Shown piece by piece: positions 20,166 to 25,919 of a stretch of 25,919 bases of DNA (position 1 is its first letter; the number at the start of each line of letters is the position of its first letter). The notes under the pieces were generated by a model. That model was not told the DNA's origin and did not search any database. It saw nothing but the letters and a program-made list of their open reading frames with translations. The DNA is taken from contig JAHWJR010000008.1 in NCBI GenBank assembly GCA_019348335.1, forward strand, positions 1 through 25,919, read 5' to 3'. Made by a program: the position numbers and the translations under genes. The stretch is from Actinomycetota bacterium. GTDB lineage: Bacteria; Actinomycetota; Acidimicrobiia; Acidimicrobiales; CADCSY01.

Positions 20166-21431
20166 TCAGGTGGGGCAGGAGCGAGCCAGATCGGCCTCCT
20201 CCCACCCCCAGTCGACGATCCTGGCGCCCTCCACGGCGGGAACGGTGCCGGGCTCAGCCGTGCTCGGGGTGCGCACCGTCCACTCGTGGCGACCACCGGG
20301 GGCCAGGACGACCGGCCCGGGCGGGCCCGGCACCGCCACCGCGGTGGCCCCCGAGCCGAGGATGACCTCGAACGCCCGGATCACCGCCGTTGCTGGCGTC
20401 GGGTTGATCAGGGTCCCCCGCACCTCGGTGACCGAAGTGGTGGGGACGCCCGGGGCCGGTACCACGTCGAGCCCGGCGCGGCGGACCGCGGCGGAGTCGA
20501 CGACGATGTGGGGGGTGCCGGCGGGGCAGCGCACGGGGGGGGCGGGCGCGGCAGGGGAGGGCGAGGCGGCGGGCGGGGACACCGCTGACTGCGGCGTTCG
20601 CCTCCGCGGCGCCTCCTCACCAGGCGGAGGCCGGCTCGGACGTCCGGCCGCGGCCTCGGAGGCGGTGCCCTCGGCCCCAGTCGCCGGTGCCGGCTGACCA
20701 CCGGACCGGCCCCGCGCTCCGGCGGGGGCGGGGGAGGGGGAGGCATCGGCCGTGTCTCGCCCCGGTCCCGGCGAAGGCTCGCCCTCCCCGGCGACCGGGT
20801 CGCGGCCCGGAACCGCCGGTGGTGAGGAGACGGGCCACGACACCCACGGGTTGGTCCGCAGGGCCGGGCGTTGTGCTGCCGGCGACGACGGCTGCGTCGT
20901 GACCGTCGGTGGGCCGCTCACGGTGCGCAGGCGGGTGGGCGGATCGCTCGGCGGCCCCAGCGTCGCCAGCACCACCACCCCGGTCAGGGCCAGAGCCGCC
21001 AGCGCCGGCTGCCGGCGGCCGACCCGTCGTTCACGCCGGCCCCTGCCGGCCCGTGGACCGGCCGTGGCGTCGGCCAGCAGGACCGGTGAGCGAGGCGGAG
21101 CGGCCGGCACCGGCTCGGCGTGCTGGTCGTCCAGCACCGCGGCGACGTTGGCCAAGAAAGCGCTCAGGCGCAGGCTGCCGGAAAGCGGTGGGTGCGACCC
21201 CGACAGGACGACGCCGTCGGCGTCCCGGCCCACGCCCCCCACCCGCACCAGCGCCTCCAGCGCCGCCTCGGCCCGGGCCCGAGGAAGGTCGAACTCGTCG
21301 GCGAGGTCGTCCAGCGGGACCCGGACCCTTCCGCCGGCGTCGGCATGGTCGAACAGCAGGCCGAGCAGGCTCAGCGCCTCGAGCCGCTCCCGGCGGGGCG
21401 TTCCCGCCGCCAGCAGGCGCGCCGAGACCAC
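20166..21431 (-). CDS. Membrane protein with winged-helix-like N-terminus and exported C-terminal domain
   Basis: A protein of at least 421 residues. The first ~100 residues look like a winged-helix fold (LGLLFDHADAGGRVRVPLDDLADEF, then helix ARAEAALEALVRVGGV and wing GRDADGVVLSG). A basic segment (GRGRRERRVGRRQ) precedes one membrane helix (ALAALALTGVVVLATLG). After it comes a ~150-residue Pro/Ala/Ser-rich linker, then a C-terminal domain (about 310-421) with VTEVRGTLINPTPATAVIRAFEVIL, resembling FxLYD-type extracellular beta domains. Two Cys flank this domain and could pair. The topology places the possible DNA-binding part inside the cell and the beta domain outside. GTG 21431 is the first conventional start, but the frame is open upstream and the true start may be earlier. 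Function unknown. Confidence 0.65.
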   Translation of the reverse strand: MVSARLLAAGTPRRERLEALSLLGLLFDHADAGGRVRVPLDDLADEFDLPRARAEAALEALVRVGGVGRDADGVVLSGSHPPLSGSLRLSAFLANVAAVLDDQHAEPVPAAPPRSPVLLADATAGPRAGRGRRERRVGRRQPALAALALTGVVVLATLGPPSDPPTRLRTVSGPPTVTTQPSSPAAQRPALRTNPWVSWPVSSPPAVPGRDPVAGEGEPSPGPGRDTADASPSPAPAGARGRSGGQPAPATGAEGTASEAAAGRPSRPPPGEEAPRRRTPQSAVSPPAASPSPAAPAPPVRCPAGTPHIVVDSAAVRRAGLDVVPAPGVPTTSVTEVRGTLINPTPATAVIRAFEVILGSGATAVAVPGPPGPVVLAPGGRHEWTVRTPSTAEPGTVPAVEGARIVDWGWEEADLARSCPT

Positions 21432-21517
21432 ACCGACCAGATCGTCGTCCTCGGGTTGGCCGCGGCCGGCGCCGCCCGCGGCGGATTCCCGTGCCGTCGT
21501 GCCCCCTCCGTTTCGTG

Positions 21518-21535
21518 GGGGAGGCGACCCTCCCC
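21518..21535. terminator. GC hairpin after the phosphodiesterase gene
   Basis: GGGGAGG (21518-21524) and CCTCCCC (21529-21535) form a perfect 7-bp stem with a 4-base loop in the 148-bp gap between the phosphodiesterase stop and the winged-helix membrane gene. There is no U-tract, so it may be a weak terminator or simply leader structure of the next gene. Confidence 0.3.
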
Positions 21536-21579
21536 GTGCTCGGACAGTGTGCCAAACAACCGGGGCGCCGTCACGGTGA

Positions 21580-22362
21580 TCAGCGGGTGGTGCCCTCTGA
21601 CTGGTGCCAGTCGCCGCGCTCCTGGAGGACCTGCTTCAGGACCGCCGGGCGGTCGGTCATGATGCCGTCGACGCCGAGGTCGAGCAGCCTGACCATCTCC
21701 TCCCGGTCGTCGATGGTCCACACGTGCACCTGCATCCCCCGCCGGTGGACCGCCTCCACCAGCCGGCGGTCGAGCACGGTGACACCGCGGGTGGCCACGG
21801 GGACCTGGGCGCAGGCGGCGGGGAGGCGCCCCGTGGGCACACGGCGGGCGGCGGCCATGAGCCGGCCGATGCCCAACGGCCCCAGTGACGTGCACAGGTC
21901 CGGGCCCAGCTGGCGCCGGACCCGAGCCAGGCGGCGGTCGGAGAAGGCGCCCACGCACACGCGATGGACGCTGTCCGTGCGCCGCAGCACCTCGACCAGC
22001 GGCTCCACGCTGGCGTCGTGCTTCGGGTCGATGTTGACGCACGCCTGCGGCCAGGTGCCGAGCAGGTCCTCGAGTAGGGGGATGGCATGGCTCCCGGCCA
22101 CCCGGGCTTGTCGCACCTCCGACCACGGGAGGTCGCCGATGCGCCCGACCCGGTCGGTGACGCGGTCGAGCTCGTCGTCGTGGAAGGCCACCAGCACGCC
22201 GTCGGCGGTGGCGTGCACGTCGGTCTCGAGGTAGCGGTAGCCGAGGGAGACGGCGTGCTCGAAGGCCGCCATGGTGTTCTCGGGATGCTCACCAGCGCCC
22301 CCCTGATGGGCGAAGGCGAGGGGCCCGGGGTGGTCGAGGAACGACCAGGGCGACCGGGGCAC
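21580..22362 (-). CDS. Glycerophosphodiester phosphodiesterase
   Basis: A 260-residue GDPD-family enzyme that hydrolyses glycerophosphodiesters to glycerol-3-phosphate and an alcohol. Motifs: FAHQGGAGEHPENT (18-30, where HRG is usual and HQG is seen here), YLETDVHATADG with metal ligands Glu46 and Asp48, catalytic second His61 in FHDDELDRVTD, NIDPKHD, and C-terminal VHVWTIDDREEM and GVDGIMTDRP. No signal peptide is visible with the chosen start, so it acts in the cytoplasm. GTG 22362 was selected over an ATG 27 codons upstream because it begins just before the conserved domain and lies eight bases after a TAGGGT -10 box. Confidence 0.92.
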   Translation of the reverse strand: MPRSPWSFLDHPGPLAFAHQGGAGEHPENTMAAFEHAVSLGYRYLETDVHATADGVLVAFHDDELDRVTDRVGRIGDLPWSEVRQARVAGSHAIPLLEDLLGTWPQACVNIDPKHDASVEPLVEVLRRTDSVHRVCVGAFSDRRLARVRRQLGPDLCTSLGPLGIGRLMAAARRVPTGRLPAACAQVPVATRGVTVLDRRLVEAVHRRGMQVHVWTIDDREEMVRLLDLGVDGIMTDRPAVLKQVLQERGDWHQSEGTTR

Positions 22363-22370
22363 GGCCGACG

Positions 22371-22376
22371 ACCCTA
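22371..22376 (-). promoter_or_regulatory. Putative -10 box for leaderless phosphodiesterase gene
   Basis: Minus-strand TAGGGT (complement of ACCCTA) fits TANNNT and ends eight bases before GTG 22362. No Shine-Dalgarno is present. Confidence 0.45.
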
Positions 22377-22453
22377 ACGCCTGGTGCCGGCGGGGGGCGA
22401 CGACGGGGCGTCGGAGCACGCCGGCTCCCGAGGGAAGAGGCACTGCCGGTCGG

Positions 22454-22459
22454 TACGGT
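22454..22459 (+). promoter_or_regulatory. Putative -10 box for leaderless SirB1-family gene
   Basis: TACGGT fits TANNNT and ends seven bases before ATG 22467. The intervening GGCGGGA is purine-rich but touches the start codon, too close to be a normal Shine-Dalgarno. Confidence 0.5.
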
Positions 22460-22466
22460 GGCGGGA

Positions 22467-23249
22467 ATGGACGTGACGAGCAGGTTCGCGGCGATCATGG
22501 CCGGCCCCGAGGCAGCGACGCCCCTCGACGAGGCGGCCCTCCTGGTCGCTGCCGCCGTCCGCCCCGAGCTGGACGTGGCCGCCGAGCAGGCCCGGCTCGA
22601 CGAGCTGGCCGCCGCGGTGTGGGCGCCGAGGCTCGACGCCCTGTGCAAGTGCCTCTTCGTCGAGCTCGGCTTCGCCGGCGATGCGGACGACTACTACGAC
22701 CCCCGGAACTCCTGCCTCGACCAGGTGGTCGAGCGCCGCCTGGGGATCCCCATCACCCTCTCGGTCCTCCTGCTCGAGGTGGGTCGCCGCGTGGGGGTTC
22801 CTCTGGTCGGCGTGTCCATGCCCGGCCACTTCCTCGTGCGCGACAAGCTCGACCCCGACGTGTTCGTCGACGCTTTCGCCGGCGGCGCGGTGCTCGACGC
22901 CGCCGGGTGCGAGGCCCTCTTCCGGGACCTGCACGGCCCGGGGGCGGCGTTCGACCCGGCCTTCCTGCGCCCGGTCGGCGCCCGAGCCATCGTGGCCCGG
23001 ATGCTCGCCAATCTCGACGCCATCGCCACCGCCCGGAGTGACCGCCCGCTCCTGGAGCGGGTGGTGCGGTTGCGCACCCTCGTGCCCGGAGCCCCCGCAC
23101 CGGTGCACCGGCGACTGGCCGAGGTCCTCGCCTCCTCGTATCGGTTCGGGGAGGCCGCCGACGTGCTGGACGGGCTGGCGGCCGCCGACACCGACGACGC
23201 CGGCGGTGATGCCCTCGCCGCCCGCCGCTTGCGGGCCCGCCTCAACTGA
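22467..23249 (+). CDS. SirB1-family (transglutaminase-like) protein
   Basis: A 260-residue SirB1-type protein. The core signature YYDPRNSCLDQVVERRLGIPITLSVLLLEVGRR is followed by VPLVGVSMPGHFLVR, where the Cys of NSCL and the His of PGHF resemble the Cys/His pair of transglutaminase-like folds. A DVFVDAF segment may give the third polar residue. The last ~70 residues form TPR-like helices (LLERVVRLRTLVPGAPAPVHRRLAEVLASSYRFGEAADVLDGL). The biochemical role of this widespread family is not established to my knowledge. ATG 22467 was preferred to the GTG at 22458 because of the TACGGT box. It diverges from the phosphodiesterase gene. Confidence 0.85.
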   Translation: MDVTSRFAAIMAGPEAATPLDEAALLVAAAVRPELDVAAEQARLDELAAAVWAPRLDALCKCLFVELGFAGDADDYYDPRNSCLDQVVERRLGIPITLSVLLLEVGRRVGVPLVGVSMPGHFLVRDKLDPDVFVDAFAGGAVLDAAGCEALFRDLHGPGAAFDPAFLRPVGARAIVARMLANLDAIATARSDRPLLERVVRLRTLVPGAPAPVHRRLAEVLASSYRFGEAADVLDGLAAADTDDAGGDALAARRLRARLN

Positions 23250-23292
23250 GCCCGGGCGTGCTGCTGTTCGCCCGCCGGGTCGAGGCTCGGCG

Positions 23293-24558
23293 ATGACGGC
23301 ACGAGCCACCTCCCGCCGGGCCCTGGCCCGCACCTTCAGCGCCCTTCGCATCCCCAACTACCGGCGCTACGCCTTCGGCCAGGCCGTGTCACTGACGGGC
23401 ACGTGGATGCAGCGGGTGGCCCAGGCCTGGCTCGTGCTCGAGCTGGGGGGCAGCGGCACCGAGCTGGGGCTGGTCACCGCCCTGCAGTTCCTGCCCCTGC
23501 TCCTGTTCGGGATGTGGGGTGGCCTGATGGTCGACCGGGTCGACACCCGCCGGCTGCTCGTGGCCACCCAGGCGTGTGCCGCCGTGCTGGCGGTGATCCT
23601 CGGCGTGCTCGTCGCCACCGGCGCGGTGCAGATGTGGATGGTGATGGTCCTGGCCGCCGCCCTCGGGGTGGTGCACCTGTTCGACAACCCCGGGCGCCAG
23701 ATCTTCGTGCTGGAGATGGTGGGCCCCGAGCAGTTGGCGAACGCGGTGACCCTCAACAGCGTGGCCGTGAACGCCGCCCGGGTGCTCGGCCCCGCCATCG
23801 CCGCCGGCGTCATCGCCACGGCCGGGCTGGCCGCCTGCTTCCTGCTCAACGCCGTGTCCTACCTGGCCGTCATCGCCGCCTTCACCTCGATGCGGGAGGA
23901 CGAGCTGCGTCCGGCCGAGGTCCAGCCCCGGGGCCCGGGGCAGCTCCGGGAGGGGCTGGCCTACGTGTGGCGCACCCCCGAGCTGCGCCGGCCGCTGCTG
24001 GCCATGGCAGTGGTAGGCACGCTGGCCTACGAGTTCCAGGTCGTGCTCCCACTGATGGCCCGCTTCGTCTTCGACGGCGGCGCCGGTACCTACGGGGTGA
24101 TGACCTCGTGCATGGGCGTGGGGGCGGTGGTCGGGGGCCTGGTCCTGGCCGGCCGCAACCGGTCGGGGCCGCGGTCCCTGGTGGTCGCCGGCTACGGCTT
24201 CGGTGCCGCGCTCCTCCTCGCCGCCGCGGCGCCCACCCTCGTCCTCGAGCTGGTGGCGCTGGTCGGCGTGGGCGTCGGCAGCATCGCCTTCCTGGCCGCG
24301 GCCAACACCCTCCTCCAGCTCGGCGCCGCGCCGGCCATGCGGGGCCGGGTCATGGCCCTGTGGGCGGTGGCGTTCCTGGGGTCGACGCCCGTCGGTGGTC
24401 CGCTGGTCGGGTGGGTGTCAGAGCACCTCGGCCCACGCGTCGGCCTGGCCCTCGGAGGGGTGGCCACCGTCGTGGCCGCTGCCGTGCTCCTGCGGGAACG
24501 GTCCCCGGCGCGGCGTCCGGCCCTGGCCTCGTCCGGCACCGCTGACGTCGCCGGCTGA
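23293..24558 (+). CDS. MFS transporter (drug/efflux type)
   Basis: A 421-residue major facilitator with about twelve hydrophobic segments. It starts with the LRIPNYRRYAFGQAVSLTGTWMQRVAQAWLV pattern typical of the MFS_3/EntS-like group, and carries MWGGLMVDRVDTRRLL (the loop 2-3 motif, DRVDRR type) at about residues 75-90. The region VHLFDNPGRQIFVLEMVGPEQLANAVTLNS is also characteristic of this group. The function is probably export of a small molecule; the substrate is unknown. ATG 23293 follows the SirB1 gene by 43 bases in the same direction, with only a weak GAGG upstream, so it may be co-transcribed. Confidence 0.9.
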   Translation: MTARATSRRALARTFSALRIPNYRRYAFGQAVSLTGTWMQRVAQAWLVLELGGSGTELGLVTALQFLPLLLFGMWGGLMVDRVDTRRLLVATQACAAVLAVILGVLVATGAVQMWMVMVLAAALGVVHLFDNPGRQIFVLEMVGPEQLANAVTLNSVAVNAARVLGPAIAAGVIATAGLAACFLLNAVSYLAVIAAFTSMREDELRPAEVQPRGPGQLREGLAYVWRTPELRRPLLAMAVVGTLAYEFQVVLPLMARFVFDGGAGTYGVMTSCMGVGAVVGGLVLAGRNRSGPRSLVVAGYGFGAALLLAAAAPTLVLELVALVGVGVGSIAFLAAANTLLQLGAAPAMRGRVMALWAVAFLGSTPVGGPLVGWVSEHLGPRVGLALGGVATVVAAAVLLRERSPARRPALASSGTADVAG

Positions 24559-24590
24559 TTCCGGCTCTGACAGCCCGGCACGCCGCTGCG

Positions 24591-24809
24591 TCAGCGACGG
24601 TCGTCGTCGAGCGGGGCCGGCTCCGACTGCTCCAGGGCGTCGGCCTCGGGGGCCTCCAGGTCGCGGTCAGGGAGCCGGGTGGCCCGTCCCTCCTCCACGA
24701 GGTGCTCGTCGTCGTCCTCGTCGCCGACCGCCGCCGACTGCTCGAAGGCGTCGGCCTCGGGGGCCTCAGGGTCGTATCCGAAGCGGCCTGCACCGGTTGC
24801 GGGGATCAT
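24591..24809 (-). CDS. Small acidic protein with duplicated EAPEADAxEQS motif
   Basis: A 72-residue, very acidic, probably disordered protein. It contains the motif EAPEADAFEQS near residue 17 and EAPEADALEQS near residue 54, separated by a Asp/Glu cluster (GDEDDDEHLVEEG). There is no cysteine, membrane helix or signal peptide. ATG 24809 begins the frame; a G-rich stretch lies upstream but too far for a clear ribosome-binding site. Coding bias and the conserved motif repeat support a real gene. Such short linear repeats suggest a binding peptide presented twice. I have seen similar acidic proteins in Actinobacteria but know no function. It converges on the MFS gene. Confidence 0.6.
   Translation of the reverse strand: MIPATGAGRFGYDPEAPEADAFEQSAAVGDEDDDEHLVEEGRATRLPDRDLEAPEADALEQSEPAPLDDDRR
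24625..24767. repeat. Two 32-bp direct repeats within the acidic protein gene
   Basis: 24625-24656 and 24736-24767 match at 30 of 32 bases (differences at the 9th and 11th positions) and lie in the same frame 111 bp apart. They encode the two EAPEADAxEQS copies. Confidence 0.85.
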
Positions 24810-24869
24810 GGGCCACGCCTACCCCCCGGCCTGCCCCGTCATGTTCGGATCGGCAGGGGGAAGTGCCGG

Positions 24870-24875
24870 TACCCT
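24870..24875 (+). promoter_or_regulatory. Putative -10 box for leaderless patatin gene
   Basis: TACCCT fits TANNNT and ends eight bases before GTG 24884; no Shine-Dalgarno. Confidence 0.45.
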
Positions 24876-24883
24876 CCGCCAGG

Positions 24884-25783
24884 GTGCAGACCCCCACGCC
24901 GCCCTCGCCGGCCGGCACGACCGCCTTCGTGCTCGGCGGCGCCGGCAACATGGGGGCGGTCCAGCTGGGGATGCTGCGGGCCCTGCTCGAGCGCGGCGTG
25001 GTCCCCGACCTGGTCGTCGGCTGCTCGGTGGGGGCGCTGAACGGGGCGGCGGTGGCCTCGCAGCCCGACCTCGCCACCCTGGCCCGGCTGGAGGCGCTGT
25101 GGCTCGACGTCTCCCGCCACGACGTGTGGCCGGCGGGGGCGGCCACCAGCCTGGTGCAGCTGTTGCGGCGCCGCCCGGCCATCAACGCCAACGACGGGCT
25201 GCGGCGGGTCATCGACCGCTTCCTCCCGGGGGCCACCTTCGCCGACCTCCGCCTGCCGTTCGCCTGCGTGGCCACCTCCCTCGCATCGGGGAGCGAACGG
25301 TGGTTCACCGACGGCCCGCTGGCCGAGGCCATCCTGGCGTCGGCGGCGCTGCCGGCCCTGCTGCCCCCGGTGGAGATCGGCGGCGAGCTGTTCATCGACG
25401 GGGCGACGGTCAACGTCGTGCCTCTGGCCAAGGCGCTGGAGATGGGAGCCACCCGCCTGTTCGTGCTCCAGCTCAAGGACCTCGACGCCGTCCCCCGGCG
25501 GCCCCGCCGCCCTCTGGACGTGCTGTTGCGGGCGTTCGCCATCTCCCGGAACTGCCGCTTCGTGCACGAGCTGGCGGCGCTGCCGGCCGGGGTGGAGGTG
25601 CACGTCCTGCCCACCGCGGCCTGGCCCCGGTTCCGCTACGACGGCTTCAGCCGCACCCAGGAGCTCATGGAGCGTTCGCGCACCGCCGCCGCCGCCTACC
25701 TCGACGAGCACGGCGTCGGCACCGCGCCCGCCTCCACCGGCCAGCCCCCGTCGTCCGGGAGCACCGGGGCCGGCGAGGGCTAG
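24884..25783 (+). CDS. Patatin-like phospholipase (bacterial NTE/RssA type)
   Basis: A 299-residue patatin-family lipid acyl hydrolase. The glycine-rich oxyanion loop is LGGAGNMGAVQLGML (17-31), the nucleophile elbow GCSVG contains Ser48, and the catalytic Asp172 is in the DGA motif (FIDGATVNVVPL). A Ser-Asp dyad is thus complete. The IGGELFIDG and ASAALPALLPPVE segments are typical of the RssA/YlbK-like group. No signal peptide or membrane helix is present, so it is probably cytoplasmic. The last ~30 residues are low complexity. GTG 24884 was chosen as the start just before the domain; upstream frame sequence is unlike protein. Its TAG stop is part of the -10 box of the next gene. Confidence 0.92.
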   Translation: MQTPTPPSPAGTTAFVLGGAGNMGAVQLGMLRALLERGVVPDLVVGCSVGALNGAAVASQPDLATLARLEALWLDVSRHDVWPAGAATSLVQLLRRRPAINANDGLRRVIDRFLPGATFADLRLPFACVATSLASGSERWFTDGPLAEAILASAALPALLPPVEIGGELFIDGATVNVVPLAKALEMGATRLFVLQLKDLDAVPRRPRRPLDVLLRAFAISRNCRFVHELAALPAGVEVHVLPTAAWPRFRYDGFSRTQELMERSRTAAAAYLDEHGVGTAPASTGQPPSSGSTGAGEG

Positions 25784-25786
25784 CCT
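25781..25786 (+). promoter_or_regulatory. Putative -10 box for the last (partial) gene
   Basis: TAGCCT fits TANNNT, ends seven bases before GTG 25794, and its first three bases are the patatin stop codon. The arrangement mirrors that at 19190-19195. Confidence 0.45.
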
Positions 25787-25793
25787 CGGAGCC

Positions 25794-25919
25794 GTGTCCG
25801 AGTCCCGCCCGGTGAACCTCAGCACCACCGGCCCTCCCGAGACGGTCCTCGACCCGGAGCCGAGCGAGGCCCTGGACGCCCTGGAGGCGGCGCTGGCCGA
25901 GCCCGACGAGCGCCGGCGT
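25794..25919 (+). CDS. N-terminal part of an unidentified gene (truncated by window edge)
   Basis: The first 42 codons of a gene that runs off the right edge: MSESRPVNLSTTGPPETV, then an acidic helical stretch with EALDALEAALAEPDERRR. It starts at GTG 25794, seven bases after a TAGCCT box, with the patatin gene's stop just upstream. Too little is visible to name a family; the start is supported by coding bias and the promoter spacing. Confidence 0.5.
   Translation, partial: MSESRPVNLSTTGPPETVLDPEPSEALDALEAALAEPDERRR

Overview
The window reads as chromosomal DNA of a very GC-rich actinobacterium. The evidence is the codon bias (almost always G or C in third positions), a complete ergothioneine cluster (egtA-egtB-egtC-egtD), a soluble acyl-ACP desaturase, and many start codons that lie 6-8 bases after a TANNNT -10 box with no Shine-Dalgarno sequence, which is the leaderless layout common in Actinobacteria. 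The gene mix would suit the Acidimicrobiia, but that placement is inference. I see no tRNA, rRNA, CRISPR array, insertion sequence or prophage gene. This is mostly ordinary core/accessory chromosome, and the interest lies mainly in regulatory architecture.

Layout. Bases 1-6400: a truncated membrane protein, a Met/His-rich DUF305 lipoprotein, an alpha/beta hydrolase with a small partner, a phosphoribosyltransferase-hydrolase fusion, a small membrane protein, then a tight trio of a YbdK-type glutamate ligase (apparently starting at ATC), a class C26 gamma-glutamyl hydrolase and a small unknown. Bases 6400-10200: a bifunctional penicillin-binding protein facing a small membrane protein, an ArsR-type regulator and a SAM methyltransferase. 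Bases 10187-15257 (minus strand): an operon that starts with a 26-codon leader ORF, continues with egtA, egtB, egtC and egtD overlapping or nearly touching, and ends with a J-domain protein. The leader ends 9 bases before the GTG of egtA, which has no Shine-Dalgarno of its own. No egtE is present.

Bases 15334-18420: a flavin disulfide oxidoreductase whose start faces that of a small coiled-coil protein across only 22 bp. That gap is centred on a 10-bp palindrome which supplies a TACGCT -10 box to both directions. Rightward follow an Nfu N-terminal protein, a GNAT acetyltransferase (apparently starting at CTG) and an ArfB-like GGQ protein. Bases 18533-22443: an AlkA-type DNA glycosylase whose stop codon lies inside an 18-bp inverted repeat overlapping the -10 box of a leaderless acyl-ACP desaturase gene; a membrane protein with a winged-helix-like N-terminus and an exported C-terminal domain; and a glycerophosphodiester phosphodiesterase. 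Bases 22454-25919: a SirB1-family protein, an MFS transporter, an acidic protein with an internal duplication, a patatin-like phospholipase, and the first 42 codons of a further gene.

The genes suggest low-molecular-weight thiol and redox metabolism (egt cluster, disulfide oxidoreductase, Nfu), gamma-glutamyl metabolism, lipid metabolism (desaturase, phosphodiesterase, patatin) and cell-wall synthesis. All names come from reading motifs in the translations; no database search was run.
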